From assembly GCA_001692895.1 (NCBI GenBank), contig KV748187.1:612044-676043 (forward strand): a stretch of DNA of 64,000 nt, in the 5' to 3' direction. Source of the stretch: Cenococcum geophilum 1.58 (lineage: Eukaryota > Ascomycota > Dothideomycetes > Gloniales > Gloniaceae). The position numbers and the translations under genes are program-made. Below, in pieces: positions 10,532 to 22,150 of this stretch. Each line of letters begins with the position of its first letter. Positions within the stretch are counted from its first letter, which is position 1. The notes under the pieces are model-generated. The model was not told where the DNA came from and did no database searches. It was given only the letters and a program-made list of their open reading frames with translations.

Positions 10532-10957
10532 TGTTACGGACGCTTTAAGTACGATATTACGACTACTTGGAGAAGAGTTAAAAGAAGCTAGTTAGTTAAT
10601 ACAAGCACGGTCTAGAATGGAGCTGATAGAACTATGTAATGAGAAATGGTAGTATAAGTTATATAAGGTAATCTGTATAATCTGTGTAATCTATAAGATC
10701 TGCGACAAAGCAGATAGAGCACACGTACATTACGTATAAGAAGGATTTCTTAGGAGTACGGTTGTGTATTTAAGGACCCTTAATCCCTACCTAGATAGTT
10801 CCTTCCTTATAGTAATTTTTAGAATACAATTGGAGTTAATCTATTAGGCAACTACTCTACCAGTTATTATTACGTTGTTAACTTAAGTATTGCATTACCT
10901 ATATACCTAGCCCATTAATAGAACCCATCATAGTACTTACTATAAGGTTCCGTTATA
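10532..10957 (+). repeat. 5' LTR of Gypsy C1
   Basis: 426 bp, starting TGTTACGGACGC and ending GGTTCCGTTATA. It matches 30418-30843 with only scattered transitions visible, and its reverse complement matches the solo LTR at 3449-3867. Confidence 0.95.
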
Positions 10958-10989
10958 CAATTACTACCTGGTTATAGTATTAAATACGG

Positions 10990-13560
10990 AAAAGTTAAAT
11001 AATATACCACTAAAAGCAGCCACCATAACGCCATTGACAGTGGCAACTACTTTAAGGTCAGGAGGTGACACTAGTATAGTAGATATTGACTTATAACAAC
11101 CTATAACGGTTAGATAACTACAAGAGATAGTTAACTAGTTAATAGAGAATAATGCGATACTTAAATAAAGGATTAATAGGATAGGGGCAGTAAAGATTAA
11201 GTTACCTTTAATTAAGAGATTCTTAGGAGAGAGATTAAAGCTTAAAGGATTCCTTACGTAAATGCACTTTAAGGTTACGCAAGAAGGAGTAAAACTGCTA
11301 ATATTTATGGATCGAATAGCATATGCAGGACTATTCCTATTAGGAAGAGTACTTAAGTGGTTTAAGCCTTGCCTTATAGAAATACAAGCAAACGGAATAA
11401 CAACTACTAACTAAGAGGTGCGGTTTATATTCTTAAGTTAGAAGGGGTTTATAGAGCAACTTATATAAACATTCGAAGACCTAGAGGCAGTGACTATAGC
11501 GGAAAGAAAACACCAAAACATTACGTAATAAACTTTAGTAATTAAGTATATAATATAGTTCTAAACGCTAGCTATATAAGTTAAGTGGAATAATAAGGCG
11601 CTTATAGTATAGTATAAACAGGGACTTAAGGCTAAAGTCTAGGACGTAATTATCCTAATAGAAGATGCGGATACTCTAAGGGATTTAATAGATTAAGCGA
11701 TTAAGATTAACAATTAGATCTACTAAAGAGAGTAGGCTAAGAGAGGTTAGGATAGAGTTCTATAGTTATATAAAACGTAGAATATATAATAACTAAAGCT
11801 AAGCTAAAAACTATGGTATAGCGCAGAGCTAATAAACCTAAGTGGTACTAAAGAAACCTATAAGAGATAAAGTAAGAAACTATAAAAACCTAGAGGTTAA
11901 GGATCTAGTAATTATAGGACTAAGGAGCAGAGGCTAAACCAGGGATCTTAGCAGTAAAAGACGTTTAGGCGAACTCTATAGCAAAGTTAGTAGTTTAAAG
12001 ATAGAGCTTATATAAATTACGGAAAATAAGGTTACTTTATAAGGGACTGCAAAGATAGTTAGAGTTATTATGTAATAAAGGGGACTGGGCTAGTAAAAGA
12101 CACACACGTATAGACGAATAATAGTGTACTACAAAGAACAAAAGAGTATTTAATTAGAAGTTTCGCGTTTTGTTATAATAACACATACCAAATTTATAAA
12201 GACGCTAAGTATGGCGTAAGCTATTGGCCGTAAGAGCTAGAGTTAGGAGGACTTAAAGGAACTAAAGAGTTAGATAAAGAATAAGATTAACTCTATAAGC
12301 TAGATTAGGATGTCATAGTAACGTACAGATAATAATTAGTAACAATAACAATGGAGTTGGAGTACTTATTAATTAACAGTAATAAGAATACTAGGAGAAC
12401 TAACTGGGGGTATCTAAATCTTAATGACGCAATAACAGAAGCAGAGACTAAGACCGCTATAAAGCAAGGTTTAGTAACGGGCATTATAATACCGTTAGAT
12501 ACGGCATCTATCGCTTTATAAGATAGAAGGAGTAATATCTATAAGGGATTAAGTAAGCAGACGACTACTAGTGCTAGCTTACTACTTAATAAAGGTAAAA
12601 GGCTAAAGGCTTAAGATTCTTAAGACGAGATAAGAGATGACTAAGATTATTAAGATAAGATAAGGTATACCTAAGGACCCACAATAAACAAAAACCGATA
12701 GAGTAGGGCAGTGGCTTAGTTTAAAGATATACGAATAAGCTCAGGACAGAGTTTCCCATAGACACAAGATTCTCAAGATAAAATAAGTAAGATTTAAGAT
12801 TCTTAAGATAAGATGAGAACACTATAGACGCCTAATTAAACTAAGGTAGGAGCTAAGCTTAAGATAGAAGCAAGCTTAGAATTAAGGATCTTATAGAACT
12901 AAGATTTTAACGCATAAATAAGGACTACTAACAAGATTAAGAAGCAAGAAGACTTTAAGAATCTACTTATAAGACGCAAAAGAAAAGAAACTATGGAGGA
13001 ATTCAGAGTAAGAATTACCTCATAGTAAGGGCAGAAACTAGATAAGAGATCTAGCATGCTAGGACGTATAAGGGATAGGGCACCTATATAAAGAATTACT
13101 AATAGACCTAGAATAGGTATACTAAGAGCTAAATAGCTTACTAAACTAGAGTAAGAAGAGAATCTAGGGATTCTAACTAGATTTAAGGAACGATATATAA
13201 AGGGCTGTTACGACACAATAATAAGAAGATATTTTCTTATAAATACGCCGTATATACTTAAAGGGTTATACTAAAAGTGGTATAGACAACGACACAATAA
13301 TAAGTGGGAAGATTTCTATATGTAGTTAAACGAGAAAGTTATCTAAGACCACCCAATTATAGAGAAGGCTATAACTTATATTAAAGGAGCCTTAATTATA
13401 ATATTAAAAGATCTAGAGAAGTAATTAGAGGACTAAAGAAGTAAGAGGTAAATCTTAGTACCTGCGAACGAAGTCATAACGCTTAAATTAATACGTAAAA
13501 GGTTTAAACTTAAGGGCGAAGACGAGCTAAGAGTTAACCCAAAACACTAAGCGTATTACA
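10990..13560 (+). pseudogene. Gag pseudogene of Gypsy C1 with zinc knuckle and acidic repeats
   Basis: The leader is followed by a Gag domain at about 11190-11540 (IKRFLGERLKLKGFLT, LLIFMDRIAYAGLFLLGR, LKWFKPCLIEI). A CCHC-type zinc knuckle lies at about 12006-12050, read as YINYGK then GYFIRDC, with the first two cysteines mutated to Tyr. An acidic Asp/Gln/Ser/Lys-rich repeat follows (QDSQDK-like units, 12600-12830). After it comes a region of unknown role (13130-13560, for example YIKGCYDTIIRRYFLI) that is longer than usual between Gag and protease. Stops occur throughout. A homologous reversed copy is Y (32993-35086). Confidence 0.75.
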
Positions 13561-13979
13561 CATTAGCATGGATTATATATATAGATGACGTGTATAATAT
13601 ATATAGAGTACTCAAGGATAAGCACTAAAAGTACCTAGTAAAAATATATTAGGCACTAAACGAGGCGAAATATTAAAACGCTAGGTATATACATGGTTAG
13701 CACCCTATAGAAGTTTAAGGACAAGGGAACTTAATACTTTAACTAGGAAGATTCCTTACGGAAGAATGCCTAGACGGATAATAATAGTAGGAATGTCTAG
13801 AGAATACCTGTCTATAGTATATTAAAGACAAAAAACAAACTAAGTATTGGCTAAAGGTAGACTAAGTATAAACAGGATTAAGCAGCTAATAATTAGGAAA
13901 AGTGGAGGCCTATAAAACCAGAGGGAACTAGTAGTAGAGCTTTAGACCCTTAAAGGAATTTAAGGACGACACCTAAATT

Positions 13980-14579
13980 TATAAATTAAGTGGCACGATT
14001 AATAGTTTAAGGCATTAATAGATAGTGGGGCAATAAAAAACTATATCTTGCTAGTAGCGGTTAAAAGAATGGGGTTACCATATAGGAAAAAGAAGCACCC
14101 TTACCTATTAGTAATAATTTTAAAAGATCCGATAGCCTATAGAGGAGGCATTATTAATTTTAAGATAGGACCTATTTAGCTAACTATTAAAGGAAGATAA
14201 GTTGAGATATCTTTTAATATATTACTATTAGGGAATAATAAGGCAGTATTAGGAATGCCTTAGTTACANAAATACAATCTAANNATTAATTNGGTTATAG
14301 GNNANGTNAATATTAGNGATACTTAATAACANAAGATNTAANAATAAGCTAAGTTAGTATAGTACTAAGTAGGAGCGACCTATAAAGAAATAGAAAAAGG
14401 ACTGAGTTATATACCAAAGAAATACCATAAATATAGTAAGAAACTTTGGTTACCAGAAAGTAAAAAGCTGTTAAAGTACGCAGCATAGGACTATAAGATA
14501 GAGTTAGAACTAGAAATAAGTCTAAGGTTTTTTCTAATCTATAAGCTTACTAAAGAAGAAGGTAGAGTACTAAAAGAGT
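13980..14579 (+). pseudogene. Protease and pol linker pseudogene of Gypsy C1
   Basis: A retroviral-type aspartic protease remnant: an active-site region reading SGAIKNYIL near 14020-14050, followed by KRMGLPYRKKKHPYLLV and a C-terminal AVLGMP motif near 14237-14262. The linker toward RT (ELEISLRFFLIYKLTKEE) is cut at 14579 by element D, whose target duplication is TTATC. Isolated N bases at 14270-14345 hide some residues. The frame continues after D, at 20917. Confidence 0.8.
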
Positions 14580-14584
14580 TTATC

Positions 14585-14776
14585 TGTCACGGAACCCCAC
14601 CGCAGGGGCCTCCATAGGAGAGCCCCGTGCTCTCGCGTACACCTCGCGTACAGCTTATGTCAGCTACGCGTAGGTATATCACCTCCTTACGCCCTTAACC
14701 CTTACGATCGATCGCGCAACGTCTTGTAGACTCCTTAAATACATACGTCTTATAGCCACTGCCCCGTCCCATGACA
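14585..14776 (+). repeat. 5' LTR of Gypsy D
   Basis: 192 bp, starting TGTCACGGAACC and ending CCCATGACA. It has GC-rich segments with CpG kept, and a CGATCGATCG core near 14706-14715. Confidence 0.95.
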
Positions 14777-14899
14777 TTACGTTACGCCTTTTTACCACCG
14801 ATACCCAGCCTACGACCAATTCTACGTCTCTGCAATACTACAGGCGCTGCCAAAAGTAGCGTACCTATAAGTTACCTTACTTTATACTTCTAAGGAACC

Positions 14900-16510
14900 T
14901 ATAATAGTAAGACAATATTTCTTACTAGCCACTATATTAAACCCAAAGAACAATCCAATATCTATACTTAACCTACGACGCTAATTAATCCCAGGAGAAT
15001 TCGATTTATTAGCCCTAGCCTTAACCCCTAAGGAGATAGACACCAATAATGTCTTATTTTTTATTAACTATATAACTACGGATAAGTAAGCGGAAGGGCT
15101 ATTACCTATTAAAATCAAAATACGAGACGCCGAGACGTTTATAAAAATAATAGCATAAGAACCCAATAAATACTACCGCCTTTTATAGAACTACTACCTA
15201 AAGCTTATACAAGCTAAGATGCGTACTGCCTAAGATCGCGATATTATCCAAGACCTATAAGCTTGTAAGGCGCTTGCCGACAACACGCGTTAAGAAACTA
15301 AAGATAACCTCTACGTATCTAAACGCGACGTCTAATAGTTAAAGAAGGCTAAGATTATACTTATTGCTATAGTTACTAAAAGAGAAGGTATAATTAAATA
15401 CCTATAATCTTAGCTTAATAAGTATATTTATAATAACGCCAAACACCTCTCTACTGCATATAACGCCACTAGTAACTTCACCTACTTAATGCTTAACGGA
15501 GGGTCAGCGCCGAGCAGCCTTACCTAACGGGAACCCCTACTAAAGCGACGACGAAAGCTATAATGACCAAACCTAAGCTGCTACCGTAGGGTCTAATATA
15601 TATTACCCTAATCCCCTAGTTTTCTAGGGAGACCGTAAAGAATACAGCTATTAGAAGATATAAATCCGCGAGAAACTAACTTAAAACGCCTGCCTTTTTC
15701 CTATAAAAGACATTAAGATTAGCTATATCATCGGGCAAATAAAGGGTATACTATTTAATAGACTCTTTGCCTAATAGGAGACCAATAGCCCCTAAAAGTA
15801 GCAGTCCCACTAAGAAGTCCTTAACGATCTTAACCTAATATACCGCGACTATAACCTACTAGCCACTAACCAAGCTAAACTATATACCCTAAAGATAAGC
15901 CCTACTAAATTATTTGATGAGTTCTATATTAAATTCCAGGAATATACTAGAGCCCTCACCTAAGACAATACTAAAGACTAGGAAGATCTCCTTAAAAAAG
16001 TTACTTATTGCCTTAGTTATACAGCCGCTAGCCATAACTATAATAATATTTATAATATAGTAGCAGCCATATAGAAGATTAAACGACGACTGAATTAGAT
16101 TGCTACTATAAACCCCTACCTAAAGACCTCCTTATAGAAGCCCTCCGGACCTACTAAACTACTAACGCCTACTACCCTAAGTAATACTACTGGTCCTAAT
16201 ATCGACCTTTTTATACTAACCTTCCTGTAAAAGCTACTAGATGGAGAACATAAGCTACTCTAAAAGCTAAAGCGTTACTATAGATGTTGTTAAAAAGGCT
16301 ATTATAGCTATAGCCTAAACTACCTAATAGCTAGGTTTAGTAGCCGCCGCCTAATACCTAACCTAGTACCTTAAATACTAAATACGTTACTATATACCAC
16401 TACCGTATAAGACGAAGACGTAGTAATAGTAGTAGAGTTAGATATAGAAACGGAAAACGCTAAGTCCTAGCCCTAAGTCGTAGGTTGGGACGCCCTAATA
16501 ATAAGGGGAT
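14900..16510 (+). pseudogene. Gag pseudogene of Gypsy D
   Basis: A Gag-like segment lies at about 15900-16120 (LFDEFYIKFQEYTRALT, DWEDLLKKVTYCLSY). A degraded zinc knuckle lies near 16273-16320, read YYRCC then KGYYSYS, with a Cys and His lost. This frame is one base off the pol frame that starts near 16510 (forward frames 1 and 0 counted from position 0), which implies a -1 shift between Gag and Pol, as in many Gypsy elements. The overlap is probably within 16440-16520; no slippery heptamer can be assigned safely after mutation. Confidence 0.75.
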
Positions 16511-19500
16511 CTATATATTGGCCTGCTTAATAGATAACTTAGTAAAGATAAATAGACGGAAATAGATAGTTTTACCTATAATAGAAACTACTGCTAAAAA
16601 ACAATATAAAAGCCGTTCTATAATTAATTGCGGAGCTATTAATAAATTTATAGATACCTAATTTATGCGCACTTATAACCTACCTACCTTACCCCTTACT
16701 AAAGCCCGCGCCCTATAACTTGCCAACAGTAGTTATACCGCATAGAAGATTACCTATATGGTATAACTCCACCTAGATATAAATAGGCACTAGAAAGAAC
16801 TCTAGGCCTATATTATACCACTTACTAACTACCCTATTATCCTTAGAATAAACTAGCTTAAATAACACAACCCCGCCATTAACTAGAAAAAGAGAGAAGT
16901 AACCTTTAACTCTAAATACTATAAAGAGACCTGCCTAGGATATAGCCTAGCCGCCTCTATCTACTCCCTAGGATACCAACCTAAGGAACCCCTTATTACC
17001 CTACCTACAACCAACTACTACTATATAAGTGCCGCGGCCTTCTACCGCATAGTATATAAGAAAGGCTGGACCGTTACTACAGCCTCCTAATTATAACTAT
17101 ATAAGCTTAATAAAGAACAGGATTACGTCCTCTATAGTAATAGGATAGACATAGTCAACCTCCTAAAAAATGATGCCCCCGCAGAACTTTACGGACTTTT
17201 ACCTTTAGACTTTAAGAAGTTTATAAAGCTTAAAAAAGGACTTACTAACGAGGAACTCCGTAAGCTCCTCCCTAAGAGGTACCATAACTTTATTAACGTA
17301 TACTTATAAAAGAGCGTAGATATACTCCCCCTATATCAACCTAATAACCATGCCATTAATATTAAATAAGGAAAAACGCTACTCTACAAGAGACCCTACC
17401 TAATGTCAAAAGATGAACTTCTAGTTGTTAAAAAGTATATCGACGAACACCTTAATAAAGGGTTTATTCGCCCCAGTATATCCCTAGCAGCCGCCCTTAT
17501 CCTCCTTACTAAGAAGCCAGAAGGAGGTATTTAATTCTACGTTAACTATAGAGGACTTAACGCTATTACGATTAAGAACTAATACCCTATACCACTTATA
17601 CGTAAGACTCTTAAGCGGCTTAGCTAAGCTAAAATCTATACCAAGCTTAATATTATTACCGCCTTTAACCGCCTTTAAATATAAGAAGGTAATAAATAGA
17701 AAACCGCATTCGCATTGCGCTTTAGCCAATTCGAATATACTATTATGCCCTTTAGTATATATAACGGCCCAGGCAGCTTCTAAAGCTATATTAATAACGC
17801 CTTATAGGACTACCTTAACGACTTCTACTCTGCGTACCTAGACGATATACTTATTTATAGCAATAACCCTTCTAAGCATACCAAGCACGTTTAAAAGGTC
17901 CTATAGCGCCTTAGGGACGCAGGACTTTATATTAATTTAAAGAAGTGCGAATTCTTAGTTATAGAAGTAAAATACCTTAGACTAATTATTACTACTAAGG
18001 GTATCCGTATGGACCCCAAGAAGGTACGTACAATTACTAAATAGCAAACCCCTAACTGTATTAAAGACGTACAAGCTTTCCTTAGTTTTGCTAACTTCTA
18101 TTAAAAATTTATATATAACTTCTTAGGTGTTATAGCACTACTTATAGCAATAATGCGAATAAAGGGCCTTTCTACAAAAGGAAGAAAAATATATTTATGT
18201 TTTATCTGGACGCCTAAATACAAGAAGGTATTTTAAGACCTTAAAGATGCTTTTACTAAAGCACCTATCCTAGCTTACTTTATACCAGGACAATAACTCT
18301 ATCTTAAGACTAACTCCTCAGACCATGTTAATGCAGGCGTCCTCTTCTAGATAGGCGATAACGGTTTCCTCTACCTAGTCGCATTTTATTTATCTAAGCT
18401 TATACTATAAGAATATAACTATAAGATCTATAATAAGGAACTTCTTACAATTATATAAGCGTTTAAGGAATTCTAACTGGAACTCTCCTTAGTAGAACCT
18501 AACTAGCTAACTAAAGTCCTTACGGATTATCGTAACCTTAAGTACTTTATAACTATAAAATAGCTAAACTAACGCTAAGCACGCTAGAACGAGTTCCTCT
18601 CTAGTTTTAACTTTAAAATTATATACAGGCCAGGAGTATAAGGTACTAAGCCTAATAGCCTAATACGCCGCTTATAAGACCTTCCTTAGTCTAAAGATAA
18701 CCCCTATAACCAGTTCCAACAACAGATAATCCTAAAAGCACGGAATTTGGCCCTAGGTATACTACTTATAATAGAGCCAACTATACCTTAGCTCTATACT
18801 ATAAAACTAAAATTACCTCCTAAAATTAATAAGCTTATTACCACGGCATATAACACCTCTATTAACCTATTACTGCATTAACTTATTGCCGTAAAGACCG
18901 CCAGCGCCCGTACGCTGCTAACTAAACTCTAAAGCTTAGGCCAGATTAATATAGCAGCCTTAGAAGTAAAAGAGAATAGGCTCTATTATAGAGGCCGTCT
19001 ATTTATCCCCAACTTAGAAAATCTATAACGGCAACTAATCCAAATGGCCCACGACCTCTGATTAAGCGGCCACCTAAGTAGAGGAGGAACCTATAAGCTT
19101 CTTAGCCAATACTACTTCTAGCCTAAAATAATAGACTTAGTTAAACGCTTTATAGGCGCCTGCTACGGTTATAAGCGCGCTAAGGCCTTTAATATAAAGT
19201 ACTAAGGACTACTACACCCTCTACCAGTACCTATATAACAATAGGCAGATATCGCTATAGATTTCGTTATTAACCTACTACCCTATAAGCGATATAGCCG
19301 TACCTATAAGAACATCCTTATGATAATATACCGACTTATAAAAGAGCGCCACTACGTCCCAACCGAAGGCGTAGCCGTTAGCAACGTTACTAACGCCTTT
19401 TTTCGCGAAATCTACTGATTATATAGGTTACCTAACTTAATTACGTCCGACTAAGGCATATAGTTCGGCTCTAATATATAGAGACGAATCTGCTAACGCC

Positions 19501-20432
19501 TTNGCATCTCNATTAAGATATCTATATCCTTNTACTANAAAACTGCTNGGNAACNNGAAAACGCTAATGCTAGNATAAAAGCGTACCTACNANAGGTAGT
19601 CGCCTATAGTTAAGATAACTAGGTAGATCACCTCCTACTAGGTAAATTCGCAGCGAATAACTACGTCTTAACTACTATAGGACTTACCCCGTTCTTCGCG
19701 AACAAGGGATATTACCCCTAATCCGGCATAAAACCACCAGAACCTATTAATAAGAAACTGCCATATAAAAAACACCTTAAGATGTTACTTGCCGACTAGT
19801 ATATAGACTATATAAAAAATCTACTCAACTACTGTAAGGGAGAAATGGCCTAGGCTTAAGTAAAGCAGGCTTACTTCGCTAATTGTTATAAAACGCCACC
19901 ACTAGAGATGCGTGTTGGCGACTAGATATAGCTAGATATACGTAATATCTCTACGCAGAGGCCTATAAAGTCACTTAATTATAAGAACCTCAGCCCCTAC
20001 CTAATTAAACGAGTTATTGACAGGGGAGCCGTATATAAGCTAGAGCTCCCACCTACCCTAGCCACCCGCGGGATATAGCCTGTATTTCACCCATAGCTAC
20101 TACACCTTTACTAGCCTAACCCCTTACCGGGGTAGATATAGCCTAAACCCCTACTAGTACTAATCCAAGACGAGAACGAAGACAAGAACCACGAGGAGTG
20201 GACCATTAAACGAATTATTAACTCTAAATACTTTAGCAAAGGCAGAGGACGACGGCTTTACTACAGAGCTATATACACAGGATTCGATATAAATTAGCCA
20301 GAATGGCAACTATAGGAAGACTTTAAAAATGCAAAGGATCTAATCAGCGACTTTCACTACGCGAACCTATAGAAACTGGGCCTAAGCAGAGATTTTATAC
20401 CTAATCCTCTATAGGAGCCCTTATAGAGTTAA
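16510..20432 (+). pseudogene. Pol pseudogene of Gypsy D (protease, RT, RNase H, integrase, chromodomain)
   Basis: One reading frame, broken only by point stops and N bases, runs through the whole region. The protease starts near 16620 (INCGAINKFID; the usual Asp-Ser/Thr-Gly is changed). RT spans about 17370-18120 and keeps its catalytic YLDDILIYS at 17835-17861. RNase H follows (SSDHVNAGVLF near 18320). The integrase has its zinc-binding start near 19050 (HLSRGGTYKLLSQYY) and catalytic parts DIAIDFVINLLPYKR (about 19250) and TSDQGI with Gln as a stop (about 19445). The third acidic residue lies in a region with N bases. A chromodomain ends the protein (WTIKRIINSKYFSKGRGRR, then ALYTGFD-like sequence, 20200-20390). 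Confidence 0.9.
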
Positions 20433-20532
20433 ACCGTTGTACATTACCACGTAGGGGCAAATTGCCGTTAAATTGCCGTTAGATTACGGTAAAGTACGAT
20501 TATATAACCGGAATATCGTTAAGATGTTTAGG

Positions 20533-20555
20533 AACTTTAACCGGTGGTTAAAGTT
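20533..20555 (+). repeat. Conserved 23-bp palindrome in the 3' region of Gypsy D
   Basis: Arms AACTTTAACCG and TGGTTAAAGTT around a single G; one RIP-type change separates it from perfect symmetry. It is followed by ATCTAATTGGTCGGATTCTTA, minus its last base still shared with the flank seen in A, E and F. Confidence 0.88.
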
Positions 20556-20706
20556 ATCTAATTGGTCGGATTCTTAGATGCCAAGCCTTATTACATAACA
20601 TTATTTTAAGCCTTTAGCGATACCCCCCTTTCTTCTTTTCTATACCCTAAGTGTCCCTTTTATATATATATAGTAACCACAGCGTCGCCGGAGCTCCGCC
20701 TCTATA

Positions 20707-20716
20707 GGAGGGGGGG
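20707..20716 (+). promoter_or_regulatory. Polypurine tract of Gypsy D
   Basis: AGGAGGGGGG lies four bases upstream of the 3' LTR, in the expected position for plus-strand priming. Confidence 0.85.
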
Positions 20717-20719
20717 TAG

Positions 20720-20911
20720 TATTACGGAACCCCACCGCAGGGGCCTCCATAGGAGAGCCCCGTGCTCTCGCGTACACCTCGCGTACAGCTTATGTCAGCT
20801 ACGCGTAGGTATATTACCTCCTTACGCCCTTAACCCTTACGATCGATCGCGCAATGTCTTATAGACTCCTTAAATACATACGTCTTATAGCCACTACCCC
20901 GTCCCGTGACA
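20720..20911 (+). repeat. 3' LTR of Gypsy D
   Basis: 192 bp, starting TATTACGGAACC and ending CCCGTGACA, followed by the target duplication TTATC. Confidence 0.95.
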
Positions 20912-20916
20912 TTATC

Positions 20917-21643
20917 TAAGAAAACCTACGAAAGGGATATATTAGACTATTATAGTTATTAGTAGGTTATCCAGTACTGTTTGTACTAAAGAAAAATAGT
21001 AAACTAAGGCTGTATATTAACTATAGACAGTTAAACAGCATTACTAGGAAGGGTAGGTATTCTTTACCCTTAATTAGTAAAATCTAAGACAGAATAGGTA
21101 ATACACAAATCTTTATAAAGATAGATCTAAGATGGGCGTACTATTAGATTAGAATTAAGGAAGGCAATAAATAGAAAGCAGCCTTTAGGTTAAAGGAAGG
21201 ACTATATAAGCTATTAGTTATGCAATTTAGGCTTATAAACGCATTAGCAACGTTCTAAAAGCGAATTAACAATATATTAGGAGAACACTTAGATGAATTT
21301 ATTATGGTATACCTTAACGATATTATTATCTACTTAATAATTAAGGAAGAATATAGAGAATATGTTAAATGGGTCTTAAAGAGACTATAAGAGGAATAGA
21401 TGCTAGTAGTAATTAAGAAATGCGAGTTCTTTACTAGAAAGACCGATTTTGTTAAATTTATTATTAAACTAGGCCAACTTAGTATAGATCTAAAAAAGAT
21501 TAAGGTTATAGTAAATTAGTAAGAACTAGAGAATGTTATACAGTTAAGATCGTTTCTAGGGTTTTGCAATTATTGTAGAAGGTTTATAGCGCAATAGTTA
21601 AAGGATATTAAGCTATTTACGCGACTAATAAAGAAAGAAGAAC
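20917..21643 (+). pseudogene. RT pseudogene of Gypsy C1
   Basis: This continues the C1 pol frame after element D. Readable pieces in order are [42 protein letters not shown], then VYLNDIIIYL near 21309-21340. That last piece is the RT catalytic motif with the first Asp changed to Asn. The end of RT (SFLGFCNYCRRFI) is reached before Copia-1 interrupts at 21649. Fewer stops are present here than in the homologous copy Z at 35494-37138, so C1 is less mutated. Confidence 0.85.
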
Positions 21644-21648
21644 TATAG

Positions 21649-21867
21649 TGTATGATTACAGCACGTGGTATACCAAACGCGTAGTTACGCGTTTGGTGCA
21701 CCAACCACTTAGGTGCTAACTAATCAGGGGGAGGCGCGTCAGTATATAGACCACGTAGTCTACCTCGATAGAATCGACAGTCACCACCATCCAAAAGAGC
21801 ATATAATACTATACGTATTTCGTGCCCCTGGATATGACTCAATTGTATCATTAAGTTGATACAAACA
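21649..21867 (+). repeat. 5' LTR of Copia-1
   Basis: 219 bp, starting TGTATGATTACAGC and ending GATACAAACA. About four transitions and no transversions separate it from the 3' LTR. CpG-rich ACGCG motifs remain intact. Confidence 0.97.
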
Positions 21868-21875
21868 CTGATCAG
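21868..21875 (+). promoter_or_regulatory. CTGATCAG palindrome at the primer-binding position of Copia-1
   Basis: This perfect 8-bp palindrome follows the 5' LTR directly and is partly repeated as GATCAG at 21889-21894. The same eight bases form the exact centre of the inverted LTR dimer at 38944-39444. No tRNA match is recognised; its self-complementarity would allow a strand end to fold back on itself. Confidence 0.6.
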
Positions 21876-22150
21876 TGAGCGCGCACAGATCAGCAATCAC
21901 TTAACACCTCCCCCGAGCGATACACGACAGCGACCACCCGTTCAATCCTAGTACGACCTGCTAGAAGGTCGGAAGTTGGGGATTACGGACCTATCACCAA
22001 CTCTGTATACTTATTTAAGTCTTAGTACGGTTTACCGGAAGTATAATAGACGCGAACATAGACCTGTATAGAACCCCCTACTCTTAAACCTTGAACCCCT
22101 ATTCCTACTACACCCTCCTTTAATACCCCCAACCTCTCTTTAGACCCCTT

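Larger units (their letters stand above)
14585..20911 (+). mobile_element. Gypsy chromovirus D, complete but RIP-mutated
   Basis: 6327 bp with two 192-bp LTRs and the target duplication TTATC (14580-14584 and 20912-20916), inserted between the protease and RT of C1. Gag lies in one frame; protease to chromodomain in another, shifted by -1. LTRs differ by about seven transitions and no transversions that I can see. It is one of the best preserved Gypsy copies here, with its RT catalytic motif intact, but it carries many stops and N bases (19500-19590). Confidence 0.95.

Noticed and set aside
17484..17729. Minus-strand open frame of 81 codons
   Set aside because: It lies opposite the RT of element D. 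RIP stops (TAA/TAG) on the plus strand leave the other strand open, so this is a shadow.
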